A stretch of DNA of 64,000 bases from Pedobacter sp. PACM 27299 (GTDB lineage: Bacteria > Bacteroidota > Bacteroidia > Sphingobacteriales > Sphingobacteriaceae): positions 5,518,001 through 5,582,000 of the forward strand of contig NZ_CP012996.1 of assembly GCF_001412655.1 (NCBI RefSeq), read 5' to 3'. The translations under genes were made by a program, and so were the position numbers. The first letter of the stretch is position 1; each line of letters starts with the position of its first letter. The notes below the pieces were generated by a model, which was not told the origin of the DNA, ran no database searches, and saw nothing but the letters and a program-made list of their open reading frames with translations. Shown here one piece after another: positions 44,865 through 54,405 of this stretch.

Positions 44865-46637
44865 TTAGGCTGATACTATTCCGCCAGAATTGAATTGAAG
44901 ATCATATAATCGCTTATAGTAGCCATCCAGTTTCAACAATTCCTGGTGCGTTCCCATTTCCTTAATCTCCCCTTTATCCAGCACCAGAATCTGGTCTGCT
45001 TTCTGAATGGTAGACAAGCGGTGCGCGATTACGATAGAAGTTCTTCCTTTCATCAGGTTTTCAATGGCCCGCTGGATCAGCATTTCTGTTTCCGTATCGA
45101 CCGATGATGTGGCTTCATCCAGCACTAAAATAGATGGATTATACACCAATGCGCGGATAAATGAAATCAGCTGTGCTTGTCCGGCAGAAAGCGTAGCACC
45201 GCGTTCCATCACATTATATTGATAACCGCCCGGCAATCGCTCTATGAAATCATGAGCTCCTACCTTTTTAGCTGCATCCACTACTTCTTCCATTCCAATT
45301 TCCGGATTGTTCAGGGTAATGTTGTTAAATATAGTATCCGAAAACAGGAACACATCCTGCAGTACTGTCGCAATGCTTTTTCTAAGAAAATCCAGTTTAT
45401 AATCCTGAATCGGCACCCCATCAATTTTAATCTCTCCTTTCTGAATTTCATAGAACCTGTTCAGAATATTAATGGTAGAAGATTTACCGGCACCGGTAGC
45501 GCCTACCAGGGCAATGGTTTTACCTGCCTGCACCTCAAAAGAGATATTTTTCAATACATAATTTTCATCAATATAGGCGAACCATACCTGATCGAAAGTA
45601 ATAGAACCAGCCATTTTTGCAGGTGCATAAGTACCTTTATCCTCAGTATGTTCATCGGTATCCAATACTTTAAATACCCTTTCAGCACCAACCATCCCCA
45701 TTTGCAGGGTATTGAACTTATCAGCAAGTTCCCTGATCGGACGAAACAGCATACTAATGTACAGGATGAACTCGGCAATGGTTCCGGGTGTCACATCCAT
45801 TGGCTTAGCCAGGATGCTTTTAGAGCCATACCAAACCAGTAAGCCCAAAGACATTGCAGAAATGATCTCTACTACCGGAAAAAATATAGAATAATACCAG
45901 TTAGAGCGGATATTGGCGTCGCGGTAACGGGCATTGATTTGGACAAACTTTTTATATTCCTGTTGTTCTCTGGCAAAATACTGGATGATAGAAACACCGG
46001 AAATGTGCTCCTGCAGATACGTATTCAGGTTAGAAACTTCAGTTCTGATTTCCTGAAAGGCAGATTTGATCGCTTTTTGAAAAACAGAAGTTGCAATCAT
46101 GAGCAAAGGCATGGGCAGCAATACCACAAAAGTTAAAGCCCAGTCTCTGTAAATCATGACGCCAATGATGACAATCACCATCAGAATATCTCCGATGATG
46201 ACAATTAGTCCTTCGGAAAAGATCTCTGCAATGGTTTCCAGATCGGAAACGGTGCGGGTGATCAATTGTCCGATTGGCGTATTGTCGAAATATTTTAAGC
46301 GTAGTTTGGTGATGTGATTGAACACATTGATCCTGAGGTCACGAATGGCTGATTGCCCGAGGGTATTAGTCAGCAGGGTTTGGCTAAATTGAATTCCTGC
46401 TTGAACTACCAGCAGCAGCAGCATCAGGATGGTCATGTTGAACAATCCGCTGTACTCCCCTTTCATGATATAATGATCCAGTGTATATTGAATCAAGAAA
46501 GGTCTTGCAGGCGCAATTAAGGCCAGCAATATCGTCAATACGATTGCCCATATAAAGATAGTACGGTAAGGTTTTACGTATTGAAAAACTCTTTTCAACA
46601 GGCCAACATTTAACGCATCACCACTTATTTTAGACAT
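44865..46637 (-). CDS. ABC exporter, fused permease and ATPase (MsbA/MdlB-like)
   Basis: A 590-residue half-transporter. It has six transmembrane helices (about 20-320) with coupling-helix segments such as VFNHITKLRLKYFDNTPIGQLITRTVSDLE. The ATPase domain has Walker A GATGAGKSS, signature TLSAGQAQLISFIRAL, Walker B ILVLDEATSSVD and the H-loop IVIAHRLST. The signature TLSAGQ deviates from the standard LSGGQ by one residue. It probably works as a homodimer exporting lipids or drugs. It starts 1 bp after truA ends and is cotranscribed with it. Confidence 0.92.
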   Translation of the reverse strand: MSKISGDALNVGLLKRVFQYVKPYRTIFIWAIVLTILLALIAPARPFLIQYTLDHYIMKGEYSGLFNMTILMLLLLVVQAGIQFSQTLLTNTLGQSAIRDLRINVFNHITKLRLKYFDNTPIGQLITRTVSDLETIAEIFSEGLIVIIGDILMVIVIIGVMIYRDWALTFVVLLPMPLLMIATSVFQKAIKSAFQEIRTEVSNLNTYLQEHISGVSIIQYFAREQQEYKKFVQINARYRDANIRSNWYYSIFFPVVEIISAMSLGLLVWYGSKSILAKPMDVTPGTIAEFILYISMLFRPIRELADKFNTLQMGMVGAERVFKVLDTDEHTEDKGTYAPAKMAGSITFDQVWFAYIDENYVLKNISFEVQAGKTIALVGATGAGKSSTINILNRFYEIQKGEIKIDGVPIQDYKLDFLRKSIATVLQDVFLFSDTIFNNITLNNPEIGMEEVVDAAKKVGAHDFIERLPGGYQYNVMERGATLSAGQAQLISFIRALVYNPSILVLDEATSSVDTETEMLIQRAIENLMKGRTSIVIAHRLSTIQKADQILVLDKGEIKEMGTHQELLKLDGYYKRLYDLQFNSGGIVSA

Positions 46638-46638
46638 A

Positions 46639-47406
46639 TCAATAGGTTACATAAGGATAAACAACACTTACTAAATAGAGTCCGCAAGCAGGAACTGATT
46701 GTCCGGCATTACTTCTGTTTTTTTGCTCCATAATCTCCTGAAAATCATTTTTAGTGATTTCCTTTTTACCCACACGGATTAAGGTACCCACAACTGCACG
46801 CACCATATTCCTCAGAAAACGGTCTGCGGAAATCGTAAATTTCAATCCGCCTTCTATTTCTTCAAAATAAGCGGCTGTCACTTTACAGTTATTGGTAAAA
46901 GTTTGCGTATTTGATTTACTGAAGCAGGAAAAATCAGTATGTTCCAGTATCAGCTTTGCGGCGTCATTCATGGCCGGCACATCCAAATCTCCTTTAAACA
47001 ACCAGGAGCGATCCAGTTTAAAAGGATCTTTATGAAAATGGAGGTAATAATTATAAGCTCTTTGCGTGGCATGAAAACGGGCATGTGCATCATCTGCGAC
47101 CGGAAAAACTCTTTTCACTGCAATCTGGTAAGGCAACAGGGAATTGATTCCGGCAATGGATCGTGCCACCTCAACTGGCTTCTCCGGTAGGATTTCCAGG
47201 TCGAAATGCGCAAAAAACTGGGTCGCATGAACTCCTGCATCGGTACGTCCGCAACCTAAAGAAGCTACTGGCTGACGGAAATAAACGGACAAAGCTTTGT
47301 CCAGGCACTCCTGTACGGTGACTGCATTCGGCTGAATTTGCCAGCCGTGGTAAGCCGTCCCGTTATAGGACAATTCCACAAAATATCGTTGTATGTTCGG
47401 TTTCAA
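46639..47406 (-). CDS. truA: tRNA pseudouridine synthase A
   Basis: A 255-residue enzyme forming pseudouridine at tRNA positions 38-40. The catalytic Asp lies in GCGRTDAGVHA; RAYNYYLHFHKDPF and ADRFLRNMVRAVVGTLIRVG are typical. No ATG precedes the conserved QRYFVELSYNGTAYHG. I place the start at TTG 47406, because a TAAATTTG -7 element (47419-47412) ends 5 bp upstream of it; the alternative TTG at 47433 would lie upstream of that promoter. This implies a leaderless, non-ATG start. Confidence 0.9.
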   Translation of the reverse strand: MKPNIQRYFVELSYNGTAYHGWQIQPNAVTVQECLDKALSVYFRQPVASLGCGRTDAGVHATQFFAHFDLEILPEKPVEVARSIAGINSLLPYQIAVKRVFPVADDAHARFHATQRAYNYYLHFHKDPFKLDRSWLFKGDLDVPAMNDAAKLILEHTDFSCFSKSNTQTFTNNCKVTAAYFEEIEGGLKFTISADRFLRNMVRAVVGTLIRVGKKEITKNDFQEIMEQKNRSNAGQSVPACGLYLVSVVYPYVTY

Positions 47407-47441
47407 TAGGGCAAATTTAAACTTTTGGATCAAGATATTGA

Positions 47442-47471
47442 TTGCTTAGTATGGCCCTTTTAATATATTTG
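47442..47471 (+). promoter_or_regulatory. Promoter of the DUF4293 gene
   Basis: TTG (47442-47444), 19 bp, TATATTTG (47464-47471), ending 18 bp before the ATG at 47490. It is divergent from the truA promoter 45 bp away. Confidence 0.6.
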
Positions 47472-47489
47472 TTGAAATTATTGAAAGAT

Positions 47490-47948
47490 ATGATACAAAG
47501 AGTACAATCAATTTGGCTGCTATTGGCGGGCCTGACTATATTACTTTTATTATTTGTTCCGATTGTGAGCAGCCAGTCTAATGGCTCAGAATATTGGATT
47601 CTTGCCACAGGTTTATACCAGAAAACGAATGGTGTTGCGGGAAAAATCGAGTACTTCAAGCCGTTATTCATGAACACGGTAGCGGTAAGTATGCTGTGTT
47701 TGGCTACGATTTTCACATTTAAAAATCGAGTCGGACAAAAACGTTTAATTATTTTTGCGATGGTTTCTACACTTTTTTTGGGCTTTTGGGTCTATGATGC
47801 GGCACAAAATATGCCTGGTGGAATCGCTTCAGTAAAGCTAGGTATTGGCGCTTTCTTACCCCTTATCAGCCTAATATTTTGCGCATTAGCGATCCGGGGA
47901 ATCCGAAAAGACGAGCAATTATTGAAGTCGGCAGATAGGCTCCGATAA
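47490..47948 (+). CDS. DUF4293 family membrane protein
   Basis: A 152-residue protein with four transmembrane helices, starting MIQRVQSIWLLLAGLTILL, the usual N-terminus of the Bacteroidota DUF4293 family. The helices (about 5-25, 58-75, 82-102, 112-130) are followed by a basic tail (RGIRKDEQLLKSADRLR). Function unknown. It is divergent from truA, with which it is often neighbour in this phylum as far as I recall. The longer frame from a TTG upstream crosses its promoter and was rejected. Confidence 0.85.
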   Translation: MIQRVQSIWLLLAGLTILLLLFVPIVSSQSNGSEYWILATGLYQKTNGVAGKIEYFKPLFMNTVAVSMLCLATIFTFKNRVGQKRLIIFAMVSTLFLGFWVYDAAQNMPGGIASVKLGIGAFLPLISLIFCALAIRGIRKDEQLLKSADRLR

Positions 47949-48003
47949 TTAATTACCTCATTTTTATTTAGTTACGTACAAGTGAAATGCCAATAATTAA
48001 CTG

Positions 48004-48011
48004 TATCTTTG
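48004..48011 (+). promoter_or_regulatory. -7 element of the DEAD-box helicase gene
   Basis: TATCTTTG, 21 bp before ATG 48033. No good -33 element was seen. Confidence 0.45.
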
Positions 48012-48032
48012 CGGCTTAATTATAATAAATAC

Positions 48033-49940
48033 ATGATAAACCCATTTAAATTATTGGGGATAAGTGATGACGTTGTTAATGCTGTAAAGGATTTAGGTTT
48101 CGAAAATCCAACACCTATTCAGGAACAAAGTATTCCTGTACTGTTAGAGGGCAATAACGATTTTGTTGGTTTGGCCCAAACAGGAACAGGGAAAACAGCC
48201 GCATTTGGCTTGCCGCTGTTAGAATTGATAGACTTTAAAAGCAATAAGCCTCAGGCATTGATTTTATGCCCTACGAGAGAGCTTTGCTTGCAGATTACTA
48301 ATGACATCAAGAATTTCTCAAAAAACATCTCTGGTGCTAGTGTAGTTGCCGTTTACGGTGGCGCTAACATTATGCAACAGTTGCGTGAGATTAGAAACGG
48401 TGTACAAATTGTTGTGGCTACACCTGGTCGTATGTTGGATATTATTGGCAGAAAAGCTATTGATTTCACGAATGTGAAATACGTAGTTTTAGATGAAGCT
48501 GATGAGATGCTGAACATGGGCTTCCAGGAAGACATTAACGACATTTTGTCTACCACTCCTGACGACAAAAAAACTTGGTTATTCTCCGCTACTATGCCTC
48601 CAGAGGTTAGAAGAATAGCGAAAAACTACATGGACTCTCCGGTAGAGTTAACCATGGGTACCAAAAACACTGGTAACGTAAATATTGAGCATGAGTACTA
48701 TATTGTACGTGCTAGAGATAAATACGCTGCTTTAAAACGTATCGTAGATTTTAACCCAGAGATCTTTGCGGTAGTGTTCTGTAAAACCAAAATGGATACA
48801 CAGGACGTTGCTGAGCACTTGATCAAAGACGGTTATAATGCAGATGCTTTACACGGAGATTTATCTCAGCAACAACGTGATAAAGTAATGCAGCGTTTCC
48901 GTGAGCGTAACATGCAATTGTTAATTGCTACTGATGTTGCGGCACGTGGTATTGACGTTCAGAACGTAACACACGTTGTGAATTATTCATTACCTGACGA
49001 AATTGAAAGTTATACCCACCGTTCTGGTCGTACTGGCCGTGCTGGTAAAACGGGTATTTCTATCTGTATCGTTAACTCTAAAGAACTTGGAAAAATCCGT
49101 CAGATTGAAAGAATCATTGGTAAACCATTTACCAAAGCTACTTTACCTACAGGTTTTGACGTTTGTGAGAAGCAATTATTTGCTTTGGTACACAAGGTTC
49201 ACAATGTAGAAGTTAACGAATCTCAAATTGAGCAATACATCCCTAGAATTATGGATGAGTTTGCTGAATTGAGCAAAGAAGAAGTGATCAAACGTTTTGC
49301 ATCTTTAGAGTTTAACCGCTTTTTAGAGTATTACAAAAACGCTCCTGATTTGAATTCTTCGGCTGATGATCGCGGTGAGAGAGGTGAACGTGGAGAGCGC
49401 GGTGAAAGAGGTCCAAGAAACAGTGAAGGTTACACACGTTTGTTTATCAACTTAGGTTCGGTAGATGACTTTACAAGAGGTGATTTATTATCTTTTGTTT
49501 GTAACAACGGTAAAATCAGTGGAAAAAGCATTGGCAAAATCGACTTAAAAGGTGTGTATTCATTCTTTGAAGTAGAAGATGCAACTGTAGAATCTTTATT
49601 CAATAATTTCAAGGGTGTTGAATTCAACAACCGTGGGGTTAGAATTGAGAAAACTGCTGATGGAGACGGTGGCGGCGAACGTCGTGGTGGCGGTGAGCGT
49701 CGTGGCGGATTCGGTGGCGGTGGCAGACGCGAAGGCGGAAGTTACGGTGGCGGAAGAAGCGGCGGTGGCGATAGAAGAAGCAGCGGTGGTGGCGGCAGAC
49801 GCGAAGGCGGAAGCGGCGGCGGTGGTTTCAGAGATTTCTCTGGAAGAAGCCGTGAAGATCGTGGCGGAAACGCTGGTGGTGCAGGCAGACGCGAAGGCGG
49901 AAGCGGTGCTGGTAGCGGCGACAGAAGACGTAGATCTTAA
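48033..49940 (+). CDS. DEAD-box ATP-dependent RNA helicase with RGG tail
   Basis: A 635-residue helicase. The start is ATG 48033 (MINPFKLLGIS). Motifs are Q (ENPTPIQEQSIP), AQTGTGKTAA, PTRELCLQ, VLDEADEM, LFSATMP, ARGIDVQNV and HRSGRTGRAG. A DbpA-type RNA-binding domain (TRLFINLGSVDDFTRGDLLSF to GVRIEKT) follows a GER-repeat linker. The last 85 residues are a Gly/Arg-rich tail (GGGERRGG, GGGRREGG). This CsdA/DeaD layout suits ribosome assembly and cold growth. The tail DNA is a chain of imperfect GGCGG-type repeats. Confidence 0.95.
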   Translation: MINPFKLLGISDDVVNAVKDLGFENPTPIQEQSIPVLLEGNNDFVGLAQTGTGKTAAFGLPLLELIDFKSNKPQALILCPTRELCLQITNDIKNFSKNISGASVVAVYGGANIMQQLREIRNGVQIVVATPGRMLDIIGRKAIDFTNVKYVVLDEADEMLNMGFQEDINDILSTTPDDKKTWLFSATMPPEVRRIAKNYMDSPVELTMGTKNTGNVNIEHEYYIVRARDKYAALKRIVDFNPEIFAVVFCKTKMDTQDVAEHLIKDGYNADALHGDLSQQQRDKVMQRFRERNMQLLIATDVAARGIDVQNVTHVVNYSLPDEIESYTHRSGRTGRAGKTGISICIVNSKELGKIRQIERIIGKPFTKATLPTGFDVCEKQLFALVHKVHNVEVNESQIEQYIPRIMDEFAELSKEEVIKRFASLEFNRFLEYYKNAPDLNSSADDRGERGERGERGERGPRNSEGYTRLFINLGSVDDFTRGDLLSFVCNNGKISGKSIGKIDLKGVYSFFEVEDATVESLFNNFKGVEFNNRGVRIEKTADGDGGGERRGGGERRGGFGGGGRREGGSYGGGRSGGGDRRSSGGGGRREGGSGGGGFRDFSGRSREDRGGNAGGAGRREGGSGAGSGDRRRRS

Positions 49941-49953
49941 TCCCATATCATAC

Positions 49954-49989
49954 AAAAAAGCCGGTTTCCTTATGGAGACCGGCTTTTTT
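49954..49989 (+). terminator. Terminator of the helicase gene
   Basis: GCCGGTTTCC pairs with GGAGACCGGC (one G-U), 4-nt loop, flanked by A6 and T6. Confidence 0.88.
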
Positions 49990-50025
49990 AGTAAATCAGG
50001 TTTTTCAACCTGTATCTTTAGGCTA

Positions 50026-50346
50026 TTAACTTTTCTTTTCTGGTCTGTTTTTAATCTGAGATTCTTTCAGATAAACCCTGTTTCCTTTTTTATTGATATA
50101 ATACTTCTTGTTTTTACCGTTGATGTATACATCAGAACCATCAGGTGCCATTTTTCCTTTATAAGTTTTATCTGCAACTTTTGAAGCTCCTTTTACAGCT
50201 ACTTCTGCAGTTTTATTCCCTACTTTGGTAGCGGTTTTACCGATGGCCTGGCCAACGGATTCTTTTTTCTCCTGCGCATTGGCATTAAAAGCGAATGCCG
50301 TAAAGCATGCCAATGCCAGTCCGGCAACTAAAATTTGTTTTCTCAT
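50026..50346 (-). CDS. Secreted basic protein (PBCV-type basic adaptor-like motif)
   Basis: A 106-residue protein with a signal peptide ending NANAQ (about residue 25). A repeated amphipathic, Ala/Lys-rich helix (VGQAIGKTATKVGNKTAEVA) is followed by a basic hairpin KKYYINKKGNRVYLK that resembles the PBCV-specific basic adaptor motif seen in many Bacteroidota exported proteins. Binding to nucleic acid or polysaccharide is possible; no function is known. It lies between the helicase terminator and gpsA. Confidence 0.65.
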   Translation of the reverse strand: MRKQILVAGLALACFTAFAFNANAQEKKESVGQAIGKTATKVGNKTAEVAVKGASKVADKTYKGKMAPDGSDVYINGKNKKYYINKKGNRVYLKESQIKNRPEKKS

Positions 50347-50398
50347 AGCACGATGTTATTTTTTATGATCTGATAACAAGTGATTTGAGAAATTGTTT

Positions 50399-51397
50399 TT
50401 AATTGAGCTGTTCGGTGAGCAGCTGCATTTCCTGCTGTGGTGCATGCTGTTCATAAAGAATCGCGTATACAGCTCTGCTGATGGGCATATCAACCTTATA
50501 CTTCAGGTTGATGTGGTGCATACATTTTACCGCATAATAGCCTTCGGCCACCATATTCATTTCCAGCTGTGCTGATTTCACGGTATAACCCTTCCCTACC
50601 ATGTTTCCAAAAGTACGGTTCCTGCTAAACTGAGAATAAGCAGTCACGAGTAAATCTCCCAGATAGGCAGACTCTTTAATGTCTCGGTCTATGGGGTGTA
50701 CGACATCCACAAATCTTTTGATCTCACGAATGGCATTGGAGATCAATACGGCCTGGAAATTATCACCATAGCCTACACCATGGCATATTCCACTGGCTAC
50801 AGCATAAATATTTTTCAATACCGCAGCGTATTCCGTTCCGAAAATATCGTCGGAAACATTGGTTTTAATGTATCTGTTGCGGAGAAATCCGGCAAAAACT
50901 CCGGCAAACTCCTCGTCTAAAGAGGCAATAGTAAGGTAAGATAGTTTTTCCAGTGCCACTTCTTCTGCATGACATGGGCCACTAATCACCACAATGTCTT
51001 TCAGGGGTACCTGGTATTTTTGCTGCAGGAATTCGCCGATAATCTGGTTTTCATCCGGGACGATCCCTTTGATGGCGGAGATGATTTTCTTGCCCTTTAA
51101 CAGTTCCGGTGTGACTTCTTTCAGCGTTTCTTTTAAAAACGCAGCAGGAACATTTAAAATGATGTAATCCGACTGCTGAATGATACGCACGATGTTACTG
51201 GAGATATGGGTATCAGGAAGCCTGATTTCTACAGAACTCAGGTAATTTGGATTGTGTTTGTATTTTTGAAGGTGATCGATGGCGATTTCATTGCGCATCC
51301 ACCAATAGATTTCTTTTGGTGTTTCATTGTCTGAAAGCATTTTTACAATAGCAGTAGCCCAACTACCCCCACCAATCATTGCAACTTTAGGTATCAT
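50399..51397 (-). CDS. gpsA: Glycerol-3-phosphate dehydrogenase [NAD(P)+]
   Basis: A 332-residue enzyme reducing dihydroxyacetone phosphate to sn-glycerol-3-phosphate for phospholipid synthesis. The N-terminal Rossmann motif is GGGSWATAIVKML. ISAIKGIVPDENQIIGE, ISGPCHAEEVAL, EYAAVLKNIYAVASGICHG and LGDLLVTAYSQFSRNRTFG are the family landmarks; the catalytic Lys is in AAVLKNI. It lies downstream of the HlyD terminator on the same strand, so it is transcribed separately. Confidence 0.93.
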   Translation of the reverse strand: MIPKVAMIGGGSWATAIVKMLSDNETPKEIYWWMRNEIAIDHLQKYKHNPNYLSSVEIRLPDTHISSNIVRIIQQSDYIILNVPAAFLKETLKEVTPELLKGKKIISAIKGIVPDENQIIGEFLQQKYQVPLKDIVVISGPCHAEEVALEKLSYLTIASLDEEFAGVFAGFLRNRYIKTNVSDDIFGTEYAAVLKNIYAVASGICHGVGYGDNFQAVLISNAIREIKRFVDVVHPIDRDIKESAYLGDLLVTAYSQFSRNRTFGNMVGKGYTVKSAQLEMNMVAEGYYAVKCMHHINLKYKVDMPISRAVYAILYEQHAPQQEMQLLTEQLN

Positions 51398-51407
51398 ACA
51401 GTATTAA

Positions 51408-51440
51408 ATAAAAAAACCCCGGTTATTGTTTTAACCGGGG
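51408..51440 (-). terminator. Terminator of the TolC-HlyD operon
   Basis: Perfect 9-bp stem CCCCGGTTA/TAACCGGGG (51417-51440), 6-nt loop; the A-tract on the plus strand gives a U-tract in the minus-strand transcript. Confidence 0.88.
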
Positions 51441-51472
51441 CAATTTACTCATTTAAATAGGATTGAAAAAGT

Positions 51473-52819
51473 TTACTTTTTGTCTGGGTTGACAAACAAT
51501 TGATCTTTAGTAGTTTTCTCTACTTTCATTCCATCTTTCAATTTATTCTGAATGGCGGAGTATGGACCCGATACTACTTCTTGTCCGGCTTTCACACCAC
51601 TTTTAATAATGATATACTGATCGTCCTGAATGCCAGTAGTTACTTCTACTTTTTTAACTGTTCCGGCATTAAAAATATAGACGAATTGTTTCACCGTTTT
51701 ATCGGTTAGTTTCGTTTTTTGCTTGTCTGCATTCTGGTCATCACCTTGTGGCTTATCATCCGCTTTTTTACTTTCTGTAAATACCGATTGGATTGGAATG
51801 GCCAGGCCTTTTTCCGACTGACTCATGATGTCTACCGTTGCCGACAAACCTGGTCTGAATGGAGAAGGAAGGTCTTTAGCGCCACCTTTAACGCCTTCAT
51901 ATGAATCTGCCAGAATCCTGATTTTCACTACGAAATTGGTCACTTGATCCACAGAAGTGGTTGTAGAACCAATGTCTTTAGAAGAACTCGCAATTTCTGT
52001 CACTATCCCTTTGAATTTTTTATCTGCAAAAGCATCTACTTCGATTTTAGCACTGTCGCCAACGTTTACCCTGTTGATGTCATTCTCATTTACATCCACG
52101 TTTACTTCCATTGTAGTCAGGTTAGAGATCCTCATGATTTCCGTTCCTGCCATCTGTGCAGTACCTAAAATACGGTCACCTAATTCTACAGATAGTTTAG
52201 AGATCACCCCATTCACTGGAGCGTAAATTGTTGCTTTTGCTAAGTTCGCATTCGCTTCCTGAACATTTGCTCCGGATTGCTCCAATTGGAATTTAGCCGC
52301 TGTATAATCTTCTTTAGATCTGGCAAGGTTTGTTTTTGCGGTCAGATAAGCTGCTTTAGCGGCATCAAACTCCGAAGCAGAAATCACTTTCTTATTGAAC
52401 AGTTCTACATTACGTTTGTAAGTCGCTTCTGCATTCACAAAATTACCTTCGTTTTGTTTCATCACCTGTAAGGCAGAAGCCACACTTGCTCTTTGTGAGC
52501 TGTAAGAGGCTACGGCTCTGTCATAACCCGATTTCAATACATCCGGACGAACTTTAATCAGCAGCTGGCCTTTTTTAACCACATCGCCTTCTTTTACTAA
52601 AAGTTCCGTCACCTCACCGGAAACCTCAGAACTTAATTTCACTTCGGTTTCAGGCTGCACTTTTCCACTGGCAGTTACCGTTTCTGTTACGACACGTTCC
52701 GCAGCTTTTTCAATCGTCACTTTTTCAATCTTCTCACCACCAATAACGCCCGTAAGCTTTAAAGTAACGACTACAGCAATGAGAATGCCTAGTGTAATGA
52801 GTATCGGTTTTAGTTTCAT
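51473..52819 (-). CDS. HlyD/MacA-type efflux periplasmic adaptor
   Basis: A 448-residue membrane-fusion protein. It has an N-terminal transmembrane anchor (LITLGILIAVVVTLKLTGV), a lipoyl-like half (SGKVQPETEVKLSSEVSGEV), a long helical hairpin (about 105-175), second lipoyl half and beta-barrel (YAPVNGVISKLSVELGDRI), then a membrane-proximal domain with an unusual Lys/Asp/Gln-rich insert near residue 360 (KKADDKPQGDDQNADKQ). It links an inner-membrane pump to the TolC protein encoded 45 bp upstream. No pump gene follows before the terminator. Confidence 0.92.
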   Translation of the reverse strand: MKLKPILITLGILIAVVVTLKLTGVIGGEKIEKVTIEKAAERVVTETVTASGKVQPETEVKLSSEVSGEVTELLVKEGDVVKKGQLLIKVRPDVLKSGYDRAVASYSSQRASVASALQVMKQNEGNFVNAEATYKRNVELFNKKVISASEFDAAKAAYLTAKTNLARSKEDYTAAKFQLEQSGANVQEANANLAKATIYAPVNGVISKLSVELGDRILGTAQMAGTEIMRISNLTTMEVNVDVNENDINRVNVGDSAKIEVDAFADKKFKGIVTEIASSSKDIGSTTTSVDQVTNFVVKIRILADSYEGVKGGAKDLPSPFRPGLSATVDIMSQSEKGLAIPIQSVFTESKKADDKPQGDDQNADKQKTKLTDKTVKQFVYIFNAGTVKKVEVTTGIQDDQYIIIKSGVKAGQEVVSGPYSAIQNKLKDGMKVEKTTKDQLFVNPDKK

Positions 52820-52863
52820 TTGTTTTTGTTTATATATTTATATCAATCGGATCTTGTGAAGGC

Positions 52864-54318
52864 TTAAAAAACGATCTGTTTGCCCAGGTAGTAATCAATT
52901 ACTTTAGCCCTGAATATTAAATCGTATTTCGCCTGTATCATGTCGACCTCTGCTTTATTCATGTTGGACTGTGAAGTACTGAAATCTAAAGAATTAACCA
53001 ATCCAACTGCATAACGCTGCTCAATTACGTGGAAAGCATCTTTTTGTGCGATAAAAGTATTGGTAGTTGCGCTTAAACGGCCTTCTGCAGCTTTTAAATC
53101 GGCAACTGCCTGATAAATCACTTTATTTAAATTGTTTTTTGTCAGCTGTTCTTCAGCCAGGCTTTGCAGGTGGTTAATTTTTGCTTTTCTTACCGTTGAT
53201 CTAGCCTGGAAGCCATTAAAGATTGGAATTTGCAGGGAAAGACCTACATATTGACCAAAGTTATCACGAATCTGATCATCGAAATGATATTTCTCACTAA
53301 GCGTTCTAAAGATAGGGGTATTTACAATCGCACCAGAACCTTCTACAACTCCTACTGGTGACACACCAATCACTTCATTAGTACGTGTAATTTGGTTTCT
53401 GCCACTCGACCAGTTCGTGCTTAAACCTGCACCAAAAGATAAAGTAGGGTAATAATTTCCTTTCGCTACTTCAATGCCTCTTTTTGCTGCTTCAGCGCGC
53501 AAACCCGCCAGTTTGATATCCGGGAACAGCTTCATAGAAGACTCGTAAATTTCCTCGGCATTACCGCTGGAAGCGGCAGGTGTAACAAGATTGGACAATG
53601 GGGCCTGAACTTCATACTGTGTAGCAGAAGGTACGTCCATCAATTGCGCCAGCGTCAGGTAAGAAATACTCAATGCATTGACTGCGTTGGTCACTGTCAG
53701 ATCAGCGGTTGCCAGCTGGGATTTTGCCTGAGAAAGATCTGCCAGCGTTTTATTACCTACATCTAACAGCTGCTGTTCTCTATCCAATTGTGATTTAGCC
53801 ACAGCCTGTTGTTCTTTCGCTGCTTTTAGCAGGTCTTTATTGTAAAGAATCTGCAAGTAGCTGGTTACGACTTGTAGAACAAGATCGTTTTTAATTTTTT
53901 CGGTATTGGTCTTATCGGCACTCAGTAACAGCATGTTCTGCTTGATCTGATTGACCTTCTGAAAGCCCTGAAAAACATTCACTCCTGCGGATAATCCAGC
54001 ATTCAGGGAGGAGAATTTGGAGCTGTTAAAGGCATTGGTGGATGGATCCACACTACGTCCGAAGTTAATATTGTAACTGCTGTTACTATTTAAAGTAGGC
54101 AGTAACGCATTTTTAGATTGTTTTAAATTTTCGTCAGATAGACTCTCACTGAATTTAGATTGTTTTACCTGAAGGTTATTGTTCAAGGTTTTATCAATCG
54201 CATCCTGAATGGTAATCACTTCTTGTGCGTTGGAGCGCTGCACAGAACCTGTAATCAATGCTAATGACAAAACTAAGCTGAGCTTGGGTAACGCATTAAA
54301 ACTGGTAAACTTTCTCAT
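52864..54318 (-). CDS. TolC-family outer-membrane efflux protein
   Basis: A 484-residue outer-membrane factor with a signal peptide (about 1-31). Two repeated helical-barrel halves are seen: TIQDAIDKTLNNNLQVKQSK with SAGVNVFQGFQKVNQIKQN, and LSLQIPIFNGFQARSTVRKA in the second. It forms the trimeric channel-tunnel used by tripartite exporters. It is the first gene of a TolC-HlyD operon that ends without a MacB-like ABC or RND pump gene. Confidence 0.93.
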   Translation of the reverse strand: MRKFTSFNALPKLSLVLSLALITGSVQRSNAQEVITIQDAIDKTLNNNLQVKQSKFSESLSDENLKQSKNALLPTLNSNSSYNINFGRSVDPSTNAFNSSKFSSLNAGLSAGVNVFQGFQKVNQIKQNMLLLSADKTNTEKIKNDLVLQVVTSYLQILYNKDLLKAAKEQQAVAKSQLDREQQLLDVGNKTLADLSQAKSQLATADLTVTNAVNALSISYLTLAQLMDVPSATQYEVQAPLSNLVTPAASSGNAEEIYESSMKLFPDIKLAGLRAEAAKRGIEVAKGNYYPTLSFGAGLSTNWSSGRNQITRTNEVIGVSPVGVVEGSGAIVNTPIFRTLSEKYHFDDQIRDNFGQYVGLSLQIPIFNGFQARSTVRKAKINHLQSLAEEQLTKNNLNKVIYQAVADLKAAEGRLSATTNTFIAQKDAFHVIEQRYAVGLVNSLDFSTSQSNMNKAEVDMIQAKYDLIFRAKVIDYYLGKQIVF

Positions 54319-54394
54319 AATTTTAATTTCACAATAATAATATAAACAACTAACTGATTTTGCAAATTTCGCAGGTACACCAAGTGTATTTTGT

Positions 54395-54402
54395 TACATT
54401 TG
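54395..54402 (+). promoter_or_regulatory. -7 element next to the deacetylase start
   Basis: TACATTTG ends 3 bp before ATG 54406, which would give a leaderless transcript. No -33 element at a standard distance. Confidence 0.4.
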
Positions 54403-54405
54403 GGG

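Noticed and set aside
45177..45842. 221-residue open frame on the plus strand inside the ABC exporter
   Set aside because: Antisense to a well-conserved transporter, with no ribosome site and no protein-like composition.
49596..49955. Ala/Ser/Thr-rich frame antisense to the helicase tail, and the Val/Ala-rich plus-strand frame at 49615-50184
   Set aside because: Both are by-products of the GGC/CGT-rich codons encoding the RGG tail.
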